Assembly: GCA_020351875.1 (NCBI GenBank)
Contig: CP070671.1
Coordinates: 70,910 to 134,909 of the forward strand
Length of the DNA: 64,000 nt
From: Chromatiales bacterium
GTDB taxonomy: Bacteria > Pseudomonadota > Gammaproteobacteria > Steroidobacterales > GCA-2729495
Reading direction: 5' to 3'
Below the pieces are notes generated by a model that saw nothing but the letters and a program-made list of their open reading frames with translations, was not told the origin of the DNA and ran no database searches. This document shows, piece by piece, positions 15,538-23,491 of this stretch. The stretch's first letter is position 1; every line of letters starts with the position of its first letter. A program made the translations under genes and the position numbers.

Positions 15538-16704
15538 ATGAGTTCGTTACGCGGCAAGGTGGCCATCGTCGGCGCTGCAGATACCCGGGTCGGCAAGCTA
15601 CCGGAATTCAGTGCGACACAACTTTGCGTAGATGCGGCGCTGCGGGCCCTGGCCGATGCCGGCATCGGCAAGGACCAGGTCGACGGCCTGGTCACCTGCA
15701 ACTCCATGGCCGAACCGCACATGTACCACGCGGAAATGATCGCGGAGTACCTGCAGATTTTTCCGCGCTACTGCATGACCGCGTCGGCCGGCGGTGGCAC
15801 GGCTTTCGCCGTGCTCCAGCACGCCGCGTCGGCAATCGTGACCGGCGTGTGCGACACGGTCGTGGTGTCCATGGCCGACAGCCTGCGCACCGGGCTCACC
15901 CGCGAGCAGGCAATGGTCATGCAGTCATCTGCGGGCCACCAGCAGTTCGAGACCCCGTTCGGCCCGACGGTACCGGCCTTTTACGCGCTGATTGCCCAGG
16001 CACACATGGCAGCTTACGGCACCACGCCGGAACAGCTCGCCGCGGTGGCCGTAGCCTGCCGCAAGCACGCCGCCCGCAATCCCACCGCGCAGATGCGCGA
16101 GCCGATCAGCGTCGACGACGTGCTGGAATCACGGCTCATTGCCGACCCGCTGCACCTGCTCGACTGTTCGCTGGTCTCCGACGGCGGCTCGGCCATCGTG
16201 CTCACCAGCGCCGATCGGGCGGGGGATTTCCCGCACGACCCGGTGTACCTGCTGGGCGTCGGCGAAGGGCACGGGCACGAACACATCAGCCAGGCGCGCA
16301 GCCTGACGACGTCGGCGGCCGTCGATGCCGGGCGGCGGGCCTACGACATGGCCGGCTTGCAGGCTAAAGACATCGACGTGGCCGGCATCTACGACTGCTT
16401 TACGCCGGTCGTACTCGTGGAACTGGAAGACCTCGGCTTCTGCGAGAAAGGGGAAGCCGGTGCCTTCGTGGCCGATGGCGGGCTGGACCTGGATGGTTCG
16501 CTGCCGACCAATACCCACGGCGGCCTGATGTCGCACTGCCATCCCGGGAACCCGGGGTCGATGTATCACCTGACGGAATGCGTCGCACAACTGCGCCGGC
16601 AGGCCGGCGACCGGCAGGTTGCCGATGCAGAAGTGGCGCTGGTGCACGCGCAGGGCGGCGTGATGTCGAGCCACTGCACGCTGATTCTCGGGCGCGAGGT
16701 CTGA
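15538..16704 (+). CDS. Thiolase-fold protein, Ltp2-like retro-aldolase
   Basis: A 388-residue thiolase-superfamily protein of the SCP2/Ltp2 branch. At the position where thiolases have the nucleophilic Cys (compare LCATGSEAM in the protein at 27181) this protein reads TASAGGGTAF, so no Cys is present there. It keeps the YDCFTP motif and a late GGLMSHCHPGNPGSMYHLTE segment, the regions where the Ltp2 catalytic tyrosines lie. A DUF35 partner starts 2 bases downstream and a MaoC pair precedes it. Retro-aldol cleavage of a beta-hydroxyacyl-CoA to release a ketone or aldehyde is the likely reaction, not thiolysis. Confidence 0.83.
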   Translation: MSSLRGKVAIVGAADTRVGKLPEFSATQLCVDAALRALADAGIGKDQVDGLVTCNSMAEPHMYHAEMIAEYLQIFPRYCMTASAGGGTAFAVLQHAASAIVTGVCDTVVVSMADSLRTGLTREQAMVMQSSAGHQQFETPFGPTVPAFYALIAQAHMAAYGTTPEQLAAVAVACRKHAARNPTAQMREPISVDDVLESRLIADPLHLLDCSLVSDGGSAIVLTSADRAGDFPHDPVYLLGVGEGHGHEHISQARSLTTSAAVDAGRRAYDMAGLQAKDIDVAGIYDCFTPVVLVELEDLGFCEKGEAGAFVADGGLDLDGSLPTNTHGGLMSHCHPGNPGSMYHLTECVAQLRRQAGDRQVADAEVALVHAQGGVMSSHCTLILGREV

Positions 16705-16705
16705 C

Positions 16706-17119
16706 ATGGGCGCACACGACGGCAAGTTCCTGCCCAGGCCGACGCCGGAGACCGAGATCTTCTGGTTGGGCTGCCGGAACAACCAGCTGATGATCCAGCG
16801 CTGCACCGCCTGCGGCCATCACCAGTTCTACCCGCGCATGCTGTGCACGGAATGCGCGAGCGCCCAGGTGGACTGGGTCCAGGCGAGCGGCCGCGGCACG
16901 GTGAAGAGTTTCACGATCGTGCGCCGGCCGGTGACCGAGGCTTACGCAGCCGAGACACCGTACGTGATCGCATTGATCGAACTCGATGAAGGCCCCACGT
17001 TGATGAGCAACGTGACGGCCTGCGATGTGGAAAAGGTACACATCGGCATGCCGGTCACCGTGAGTTTCGAAGCCTGGTCTGACGACATCACGATGCCGTT
17101 GTTCCGGCCCGCCACCTGA
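16706..17119 (+). CDS. DUF35 / OB-fold zinc-ribbon partner of the Ltp2-like protein
   Basis: A 137-residue protein. It has the N-terminal rubredoxin-like zinc hook CTACGHHQFYPRMLCTEC and then an OB-fold (GRGTVKSFTIVRRPV, PYVIALIELDEGPTLMSNV, IGMPVTVSFE). DUF35 proteins bind and stabilise thiolase-fold enzymes; in mycobacterial steroid catabolism the domain is fused to ChsH2 and is needed for Ltp2 aldolase activity. Here it is a separate last gene of the rightward operon. It meets the leftward IpdB-like gene with only 5 bases between the stop codons, and no terminator hairpin was seen there. Confidence 0.87.
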   Translation: MGAHDGKFLPRPTPETEIFWLGCRNNQLMIQRCTACGHHQFYPRMLCTECASAQVDWVQASGRGTVKSFTIVRRPVTEAYAAETPYVIALIELDEGPTLMSNVTACDVEKVHIGMPVTVSFEAWSDDITMPLFRPAT

Positions 17120-17124
17120 CGCAG

Positions 17125-17949
17125 CTAACGTCGCCGCAAATCGCGTTTGCGCATCCCGTCCGGGTCGATCACGTCGCGGATCAGCCGCACCTGGGCCTGC
17201 GTCGGCACCTGCGTTTCTGGCGCTCCGTCTTCCGATAACAGCAGCTCGAAGCCGGTCGCCGCCTGCACTTCCTCCACCGTGTGGCCCGGGTGCACCGACT
17301 TCAGGCGCATGCGCTTGCTGTCGGGGTGAAAGTCCATGACCGCGAGATTGCTCACCACGATCTGCGGCCCGCCACCCAGGCCCAGCCGCTCGCGCGCATC
17401 GCCGCCGTCCAGGTAACCGGCGCCGCTGATGAAATCCACTCTTGCCACCAGGCTGCGGGGCGAATGGTTCGGGTTCCAGTAGTAAAGCTGCTTGCCGATG
17501 GAACACAGGTCGGCCAGGCCGGCGGTACCCGGCAGGCGCACCTTCGGTGCGTGGTAGTCAGTGCCGATCACCGAGTTGTTCGCGTTGCCGTACTGGTCGA
17601 GCTGGGCGGCACCCACGCAGAATTTCCCGATCCACCGGCCGTTCAACACGTAGGTCCAGAAGTCGCTGTACTGCTCCAGGTACATCACGGAATCGCGCCA
17701 CAGCGGCGCTTCCAGCGTGGACGCCGGAATGCGTTTCGGTCGTGGCTCCAGGCCCACGGAGCTCGCCAGCCACACCAGCTCCGGCGCGTGCGTGGCCCGC
17801 GCGAGCATGAACGCCGCCACCGGGATGAACGACGCCATGCCATTGCAGGCCTGGTCGCCATCGTGAAACTGGTCGGCCAGCACCGTGACCATCAGTTCGT
17901 CGACGGAGTAATCCATCGCGGGCGGGCTGCTGCGCCAGTCGTCGCTCAA
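17125..17949 (-). CDS. CoA-transferase family I beta subunit, IpdB-like
   Basis: A 274-residue protein of the glutaconate-CoA-transferase beta family. Visible are MASFIPVAAFMLARATHAPEL, ASSVGLEPRP (a Glu in the family's catalytic position), GAAQLDQYGNANNSVIG and GGGPQIVVSNLAVMDF with a late VHPGHTVEEVQAATGFEL. In Mycobacterium, IpdAB is a hydrolase that opens the last steroid ring as a CoA ester (COCHEA-CoA hydrolase). The gene overlaps the alpha subunit stop by 4 bases (17946-17949). A GctAB-like transferase cannot be excluded, but the EchA20-like gene nearby favours a ring-opening role. Confidence 0.83.
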   Translation of the reverse strand: MSDDWRSSPPAMDYSVDELMVTVLADQFHDGDQACNGMASFIPVAAFMLARATHAPELVWLASSVGLEPRPKRIPASTLEAPLWRDSVMYLEQYSDFWTYVLNGRWIGKFCVGAAQLDQYGNANNSVIGTDYHAPKVRLPGTAGLADLCSIGKQLYYWNPNHSPRSLVARVDFISGAGYLDGGDARERLGLGGGPQIVVSNLAVMDFHPDSKRMRLKSVHPGHTVEEVQAATGFELLLSEDGAPETQVPTQAQVRLIRDVIDPDGMRKRDLRRR

Positions 17950-18839
17950 GCGCCTTCCTCCCAGTCTGCGATGCGTTGCAGGGCCGCCGCGCCACCGGCC
18001 GCGTGCAGATATTCCTGCTGATTGATCGGCGCCAGCACGTAGCGGTCGATGAAGTCTTTCGCCCGGGCATCGTCCCGCGCGACTTCGGTCCAGCGCCGGT
18101 GGAACACCGCGTCGTAGCCGTAGTTCGGGAAGAACGATGTCGGATGGGCGCCGTACGGGACCTCCACGACCGCATCCACGGTGAACCCCGGCAGGATCGT
18201 GCGATCGGGATTGCGCCGCAGCACGTCGGTGTCCACGATTTCTTCCACGGTCACGAGCACCCGCTTCGCGGCTTTCGGCATGATCGCGATGTCCGGCCAG
18301 ATCGCGGTGGGTTCGTATTGCACGTTGCCGTAGCGGTCGGCGCGGTGTGCGTGCACCAGGGCAACGTCCGGCACCAGCGCGCGACAGGCGAGCACCGTGT
18401 CACCGCCGAAGGGGTCTTCGATCAGCTGCAGGTTGTCGGGATTCAGCGCGATCAGGTCCGTACCGAGGGCACCGCGCGTCGGCAGGAACGGCAGGTTACG
18501 GGCACCGGCGCCGAGCCGCGCGTTCAGCAATGACTCGGACAGTTCCTCGACGCGAACCCGGCCGCCCTCGACAGCCCTGCGGTACTGCTGGCACAGGCCG
18601 AACTGCTCCATGGTCACCGCCGCGCCGATCAGCCGGTCGATCACACCGGCCGTCGCGAGCCAGTCCACCGCCATGCCGCCCACCAGCACGACGAGCCCGA
18701 TGCCTCGCTTCCGCTGCCGGATCAGTTCGCGGACCAGCGCCATCGGCGCAGCCTGCGTGGCCATGTTCTGCAGTGCGACCACGTCGCCATCGCTGACCAG
18801 CGCGACGGCCTGCTCGAGCGTGGCGACCTTGTCTTTCAT
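17946..18839 (-). CDS. CoA-transferase family I alpha subunit, IpdA-like
   Basis: A 297-residue protein with the family I alpha layout. It begins KVATLEQAVALVSDGDVVAL, has a Gly-rich VVLVGGMAVDWL turn, LPFLPTRGALGTDL, ALVHAHRADRYGNVQY and a C-terminal VDAVVEVPYGAHPTSFFPNYGYD that matches the corresponding end of IpdA. It forms a heteromer with the IpdB-like protein. It starts 4 bases inside the end of the upstream SDR gene (18836-18839). The three genes form a leftward operon whose promoter lies in the short divergent region at 19628-19670. Confidence 0.83.
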   Translation of the reverse strand: MKDKVATLEQAVALVSDGDVVALQNMATQAAPMALVRELIRQRKRGIGLVVLVGGMAVDWLATAGVIDRLIGAAVTMEQFGLCQQYRRAVEGGRVRVEELSESLLNARLGAGARNLPFLPTRGALGTDLIALNPDNLQLIEDPFGGDTVLACRALVPDVALVHAHRADRYGNVQYEPTAIWPDIAIMPKAAKRVLVTVEEIVDTDVLRRNPDRTILPGFTVDAVVEVPYGAHPTSFFPNYGYDAVFHRRWTEVARDDARAKDFIDRYVLAPINQQEYLHAAGGAAALQRIADWEEGA

Positions 18840-19627
18840 CGCACCATGAACGAGCCGTTCTGCGGCAGCAGTGCGCCGCCGTCCACCACGATGGTCTGCC
18901 CGGTGACATACGCGGCATCATCACTCGCGAGGTACAACATCGCCTTCGCGATTTCGTCGGGTTCGCCCCAGCGTTTCAGCGGCACGTACTGGGCCATCAG
19001 GTCACGGCGGCGCTCCGACAGCGCCTGCTCCGTGCCTTCCGTCAATACCAGGCCCGGTTCCACGCCGTTCACGGTGATCTTGTGCGGCGCCAGCTCGAAC
19101 GCAGCCGCGCGGATGAAACCATTGATGCCGCCCTTCGACGCCGCATAGTGCGACGAACCCGGCACCGCGGTGCGATTGCCCTGCACCGACGATGTGAACA
19201 GGATGCGACCGCCATGCTGCGCCTTCATGCTCGGAATGCAGGCCCGGGTCAGGCGAAACGCGCCGGTCAGGTTCACGTCGATCACCTGCTGCCACGCGCT
19301 GTCTTCCATGTCCTCGAGGGGGTTATAGGGGAAAACGCCGGCGTTGTGCACCAGGATGTCGATCTGCCCAAATGCGTCGACGCTTGCATCGACGAGCGTT
19401 TGCACTCCATCTGCGGTGCCAATGTCTGCCGTCACACCATGTGCCACGTCACCGGCATTCTCGATGGCGGCAACGACCCCGCTGACGTGGGCCTGGGTCC
19501 GGGCATTGACGACCACCCGCGCACCCTCCCCGGCGAACAGCCGGGCCACCGACGCGCCGATGCCGCGACCCGCGCCGGTCACGATTGCCACCTTGCCGGC
19601 CAGACGCCTGTTGTTGTTCTTATTCAT
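18836..19627 (-). CDS. Short-chain dehydrogenase/reductase
   Basis: A 263-residue classical SDR with TGAGRGIGASVA, VVNARTQ after the second strand (Arg, NADP-type), HNAG, a FTSSVQG serine region, YAASK and the C-terminal VTGQTIVVDGGALL of FabG-like enzymes. It is the first gene of the leftward operon with the IpdAB-like pair; translation of the alpha subunit is coupled to its stop. In mycobacterial KstR2 regulons a reductase is also encoded beside ipdAB, so a keto-reduction or hydroxy-oxidation of a late ring-remnant CoA ester is plausible. Confidence 0.86.
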   Translation of the reverse strand: MNKNNNRRLAGKVAIVTGAGRGIGASVARLFAGEGARVVVNARTQAHVSGVVAAIENAGDVAHGVTADIGTADGVQTLVDASVDAFGQIDILVHNAGVFPYNPLEDMEDSAWQQVIDVNLTGAFRLTRACIPSMKAQHGGRILFTSSVQGNRTAVPGSSHYAASKGGINGFIRAAAFELAPHKITVNGVEPGLVLTEGTEQALSERRRDLMAQYVPLKRWGEPDEIAKAMLYLASDDAAYVTGQTIVVDGGALLPQNGSFMVR

Positions 19628-19670
19628 GCGGAATACCTGCCAGCTTCCAGACTGGTTTACGCTATCGCCA

Positions 19671-20657
19671 ATGATTAATCAAACCAGCGCGGCGGCAAGC
19701 GAAGAGGCACTCGATCCGGAACTCGCCATCTGCGATCCGCACCATCACCTGTGGGACTACCCGGACAGCCGCTACCTGGTCGACGAGTTTCTCGGCGACC
19801 TCGCGGGTGGCCACCAGGTTGCATGCACCGTGTACGTGGAGTGCCAGCACGGCTGGCGCAAGGACGGGCCGGAAAGCCTGCGGCCGGTGGGCGAAACGGA
19901 GTACGTCGCCAAGCTCACTAATGCAAAACAGGGCGGCGACGGCACCCGGGTTGCGGCCGGCATCGTCGCCTTCGCCGATCTGACCCTGGGCACAGCAGTG
20001 CAACCGGTGCTGGCAGCGCAACTGGAGGCCAGCGACCGGGTGCGCGGCATTCGCTACCTCGGCGCGTGGGATCCAAGCGACCAGGTGCACAACTCGCAAA
20101 CGAAGCCGCCGCAGCACCTGCTGCTCGACGCGACTTTCCAAGCCGGCTTCGCGCACCTGAAAGATTTCGACCTGGTGTTCGACGCGTGGGTCTACCACCC
20201 GCAGATCGCGGACGTGACCGCACTGGCCCGCGCCTTCCCGGAGCAGACGATCGTACTGAACCACGTGGGCGGGCCGCTGGGCATCGGCCCGTACAAGAAT
20301 CGGCGCACCGAAGTCTTCGACGCCTGGCAGCCGGCCATCGAAGAACTGGCAACGTGCCCGAACGTGCAGGTGAAGCTCGGCGGTCTCGCGATGTCCATGG
20401 CCGGCTTCGGATGGCACAAGCGCGAGGTGCCACCGGACTCGGCGGAACTCGCCGCAGCCTGGACGCCGTACTTCCTGACCTGCATCGATGCGTTCGGTGC
20501 GGAACGTTGCATGTTCGAGAGCAATTTCCCGGTGGACAAGGTGGCGTGCTCGTACACGACCTTGTGGAATGCGTTCAAACGCGTGGCGCGGGAATACTCT
20601 GACAAGGAGAGAGCCGCGCTGCTGCACGACACTGCGGTGCGCACCTACCGGCTGTGA
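19671..20657 (+). CDS. Amidohydrolase-2 family metal-dependent hydrolase
   Basis: About 328 residues of a TIM-barrel amidohydrolase. The first strand has the HxH metal motif (CDPHHHLWD), a middle strand has LNHVGGPLG with a metal His, and the last barrel strand carries ESNFPVDK with the metal Asp. Family members are lactonases (pyrone dicarboxylate hydrolase, fucono-lactonase-like) and decarboxylases. The ATG at 19671 is used because upstream in-frame sequence lies inside the divergent SDR gene. It is a single rightward gene facing the acyl-CoA dehydrogenase at 20675. Opening of a lactone intermediate would fit the pathway, but this is a guess. Confidence 0.83.
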   Translation: MINQTSAAASEEALDPELAICDPHHHLWDYPDSRYLVDEFLGDLAGGHQVACTVYVECQHGWRKDGPESLRPVGETEYVAKLTNAKQGGDGTRVAAGIVAFADLTLGTAVQPVLAAQLEASDRVRGIRYLGAWDPSDQVHNSQTKPPQHLLLDATFQAGFAHLKDFDLVFDAWVYHPQIADVTALARAFPEQTIVLNHVGGPLGIGPYKNRRTEVFDAWQPAIEELATCPNVQVKLGGLAMSMAGFGWHKREVPPDSAELAAAWTPYFLTCIDAFGAERCMFESNFPVDKVACSYTTLWNAFKRVAREYSDKERAALLHDTAVRTYRL

Positions 20658-20674
20658 CGGGCTGAGCCGGGTGG

Positions 20675-21835
20675 TTATCGGCGCTGGTCGAAGCGCCGGC
20701 CGACCATCGCGCTCGCGATGTTGACCTTCTGGATGTCGATCGCGCCGCCGGCGATGCCCCAGCCCCACGCATCGCGCAGCCGGCGTTCCATCGGGTACTC
20801 CTTCGAGTACCCGTAGCCGCCCATCAGCTGCACTGCGTGGCCGGTGACGTTGCGCGCGATTTCATTCGCGTAACACTTGGCGAGCGACGAGTCGAGAATG
20901 CTCGGCAGGCCCTCTTCCGCATTCGCCGCGGCCCGGTAGATCAGCAGGCGCGCGCTTTCGACCTGCATCTTCATTTCCGCCAGGCGCAGCTGCACGGCCT
21001 GGAAGTCGACGATGGGTTTCCCGAACTGTTCGCGTTCCTGCACATAGGCCGTCACGTCCTCCAGCGCGCCGGAGGCCTGGGCCAGCGCCATGGTCGCGTT
21101 GCCACAGCGCTCCAGGTCGAAGGCTTCCATCAGCTTGCGAAAGCCGCCGGCCGGCACGATCACATGGTGCGCGGGCACCGTCACGTTATCGAGGAACACG
21201 TCCGATGACGGGATACCGCGGAAGCCCATCAGGTTCTCCGCGCTGCCGAAGCTCAGCCCCGGTGTGTCTTTTTCGACATACACCGCGCCGATACCCCGTG
21301 CGCCGGCGTCTTCGGACATGCGGCAGTAGACCACGTAGCCGTCGGCGTGCCCGCCGCCCGAACACCAGCGCTTGGTGCCGTTGATCACGACCTGGTCACC
21401 CTGCACCTCGGCACGGGTCTTCAGGTCCGTCAGCGCGGTGCCGGCCGCCGGTTCCGACATCGATACGGCCACCAGCTTTTCGCCCTGGCATACGGCCGGC
21501 ACGATCTCGGCGGCCAGCTGCGGGTCACCGAAACGCTCGATCGCACGCACCGGGCCCACGCAGGATTCGAAGATCGGGAACGCGACTGCGGAGGAAATCT
21601 GCCCGAATTCCTCCAGTACGATCAGCGCCTCGAGATTGCCGAGCCCCAGGCCACCGTATTCCTGCGGCACGTTGATGCCCAGGAATCCCAGCTCCGCAAA
21701 CTCTTTCACGAGTTCGCGGCTCGGTGCTTCGTTGGCGGCTTCCAGGTGTTCGGCGATGTCGGGCAGGCGTTCGCGCGCGAAGCGCCGGGCGGCTTCCTGC
21801 AGCTGTTGTTGATCTTCTGTGAGTCGAAAGTCCAT
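20675..21835 (-). CDS. Acyl-CoA dehydrogenase with non-standard catalytic base position
   Basis: A 386-residue ACAD. It begins MDFRLTEDQQQLQEAARRFA and has VSMSEPAAGTALTDLKTRA, WCSGGGHADGYVV and a C-terminal MGGYGYSKEYPMERRLRDAWGWGIAGGAIDIQ. The usual IYEGTSEI Glu is replaced here: the sequence reads IAGGAIDI. A Glu is present instead in FDLERCGN, the position used by isovaleryl-CoA dehydrogenase and LCAD. It is the last-named partner of the GST genes, reading leftward from 24406: GST, GST, GST, then this gene, with 6 bases between it and the nearest GST. Its substrate is likely branched or cyclic. Confidence 0.87.
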   Translation of the reverse strand: MDFRLTEDQQQLQEAARRFARERLPDIAEHLEAANEAPSRELVKEFAELGFLGINVPQEYGGLGLGNLEALIVLEEFGQISSAVAFPIFESCVGPVRAIERFGDPQLAAEIVPAVCQGEKLVAVSMSEPAAGTALTDLKTRAEVQGDQVVINGTKRWCSGGGHADGYVVYCRMSEDAGARGIGAVYVEKDTPGLSFGSAENLMGFRGIPSSDVFLDNVTVPAHHVIVPAGGFRKLMEAFDLERCGNATMALAQASGALEDVTAYVQEREQFGKPIVDFQAVQLRLAEMKMQVESARLLIYRAAANAEEGLPSILDSSLAKCYANEIARNVTGHAVQLMGGYGYSKEYPMERRLRDAWGWGIAGGAIDIQKVNIASAMVGRRFDQRR

Positions 21836-21841
21836 GGCGGC

Positions 21842-22762
21842 CTATTCTAGCGGCAACACCCGGTAACCGAGGCGCGGGAAATGCACGACCAGGTCACCGA
21901 AGTCATCGGTCCGGCGGTGAACCGCGATCTCCAGCGCGGACGCGGTGACGAGCGCGCCGTCGACGGCACCGCGATCGGAAAAATCGTCAGCGGCCACCCG
22001 CACCTGCATGCCGGCCGCCAGCTTCTGCGGATCGTCCGGGTCGATGTCCGGCGACAAATCGGGCTGCTGTTCGCGAGCTTCTGCATGGGCCACCGACACG
22101 TCGATGTCGGTGCGTTCGCCCTGGCCCAGCGCTGCAACCCGGGCTTCCCAGCCAGGCAGGTGCCGGAATTGTCCGAGCAGCTGCTCGGTGACGGGCAAGG
22201 CCGCGCGCGTAAACCACGGCACGCCGAAGGCCTGGATGTCGGCGAGCCCCGGTTGATCGCCGGTCAGGAACGCGCGGCCGTCGGCGAGCTGTGCATCGAG
22301 CAGGGCCGCGCTGGCACGCAGCTGCGCCATTGCGTGTTCGACGTCGTCGCCCAGTTGATCGAAGTCCACGTGCGTGAAGATCGCCTTGCGGTCGGCGAGA
22401 AAGGCCGGGTCCCAGTCCGGCCCGAGTATCGCCAGCGCCATGGTCAGCCCTGCCTGGAAAAATTCGTCGCCCCATTTCACCAGCGCGTAGGCGAGCCCGG
22501 GATCGTTGCCGGGAAACAGGCTGGGCTCCGGCCAGCGGCGCTCCAGCTCCCGCGCGATGCACTGGCTGTCGATGTAGATGTCGGCGCCGATCTGCATCAC
22601 CGGCGTGCCGCGATAACCGCCGGTCAGGCAGACCAGGTCGGGCTTCGGCAGGATCATCGGCGTTTCGACGGAACGCCATGCCAGCCCTTTCAGCCCGAGC
22701 ATGCGCTGGGCTTTCTGGGTGAACGGCGACGCGTCGTAGTGATGCAGGATGATATCGCTCAT
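21842..22762 (-). CDS. GST-like protein with C-terminal beta-rich extension
   Basis: A 306-residue protein. Residues 1-80 form a thioredoxin-like GST N-terminal domain (ILHHYDASPFTQKAQRMLGL, then GGYRGTPVMQIGADIYIDSQ with the cis-Pro) and the next ~140 residues a helical GST C-terminal domain. About 80 further residues (IDPDDPQKLAAGMQVRVAAD, then DFGDLVVHFPRLGYRV) form an extra beta-rich tail not found in ordinary GSTs. The paralogue at 23492 has the same tail. It overlaps the second GST gene by 4 bases. Glutathione-dependent cleavage or isomerisation in the aromatic/polycyclic pathway is possible; substrate unknown. Confidence 0.82.
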   Translation of the reverse strand: MSDIILHHYDASPFTQKAQRMLGLKGLAWRSVETPMILPKPDLVCLTGGYRGTPVMQIGADIYIDSQCIARELERRWPEPSLFPGNDPGLAYALVKWGDEFFQAGLTMALAILGPDWDPAFLADRKAIFTHVDFDQLGDDVEHAMAQLRASAALLDAQLADGRAFLTGDQPGLADIQAFGVPWFTRAALPVTEQLLGQFRHLPGWEARVAALGQGERTDIDVSVAHAEAREQQPDLSPDIDPDDPQKLAAGMQVRVAADDFSDRGAVDGALVTASALEIAVHRRTDDFGDLVVHFPRLGYRVLPLE

Positions 22763-23472
22763 GAATCGCGGCCCGTGTCCTGTTCCGTTTGCTGCCGGGT
22801 TTGCTCGTCCACCATGTCGGCGGTCTGACCATACAGGAAGCGATAGCCTTCGCGGTCCATCATTTTTTCGTGCCCGAGATTAAAGCCGCGCTGCACGGCA
22901 GGCCGCGCGCGCACGGATTCGAACCAGCGCTCCAGGTGCGGGAAGTCACCCAGCTCCTGCCCCTGGCGCTCGTGGGGCACGATCCAGGGCCAGCAGGCGA
23001 TGTCGGCGATGGAATACTCGCCCGCCAGGTACTCGTGCGTGGCGAGCTGGCGGTCCATCACGCCGTACAGCCGGTTGCATTCGTCGGTATAGCGCTTGAT
23101 GCCGTACGGGACTTGCTCGCTCGCAAAGGCGCGGAAGTGGTGGGCCTGGCCGGCCATTGGCCCGAGCCCGCCGACCTGCCAGAACAGCCAGCTCAGGCAC
23201 TGCATGCGGTCGCCGGGCGCAGCCGGCAGGAAGCGGCCGGCCTTCTCGGCGAGGTACACCAGGATCGCGCCGCTTTCGAAAACCGGGATACCCGTGTCGC
23301 GATCGACGATGGCCGGGATCTTGTTGTTCGGATTGATCGCGAGATAGTCCGGGTGGAACTGTTCGCCGCGACCGATATTCACCGGCTTCACCTCGTAGGG
23401 CAGCCCGCACTCCTCGAGCATGATCGCGATCTTCAGCCCGTTCGGCGACGGAAAGAAATACAGTTCGATCAT
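22759..23472 (-). CDS. GST-like protein of the YfcG / nu-class type
   Basis: About 237 residues. The start IELYFFPSPNGLKIAIMLEE, then the FHPDYLAINPNNKIPAIVD and FESGAILVYLAEK motifs, is the YfcG/YghU nu-class signature (a GSH-dependent disulphide-bond reductase in E. coli). The C-terminal domain has the LSWLFWQVGGLGPMAGQ and YSIADIACWPWI segments typical for this group. The ATG at 23472 is used; an open upstream stretch overlaps the third GST gene. It is flanked by two GST paralogues of a different type, all in one leftward operon, so it may act in the same glutathione-dependent step or in redox protection during catabolism. Confidence 0.86.
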   Translation of the reverse strand: MIELYFFPSPNGLKIAIMLEECGLPYEVKPVNIGRGEQFHPDYLAINPNNKIPAIVDRDTGIPVFESGAILVYLAEKAGRFLPAAPGDRMQCLSWLFWQVGGLGPMAGQAHHFRAFASEQVPYGIKRYTDECNRLYGVMDRQLATHEYLAGEYSIADIACWPWIVPHERQGQELGDFPHLERWFESVRARPAVQRGFNLGHEKMMDREGYRFLYGQTADMVDEQTRQQTEQDTGRDS

Positions 23473-23491
23473 CGTGGAGCCGCGCGTGCGT

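Noticed and set aside
19646..19661. TCCAGACTGGTTTACG between the SDR and amidohydrolase genes as another operator copy
   Set aside because: It matches the weak copy at 38335 at only about 11 of 16 positions and lacks the AACAG half; it may be chance.
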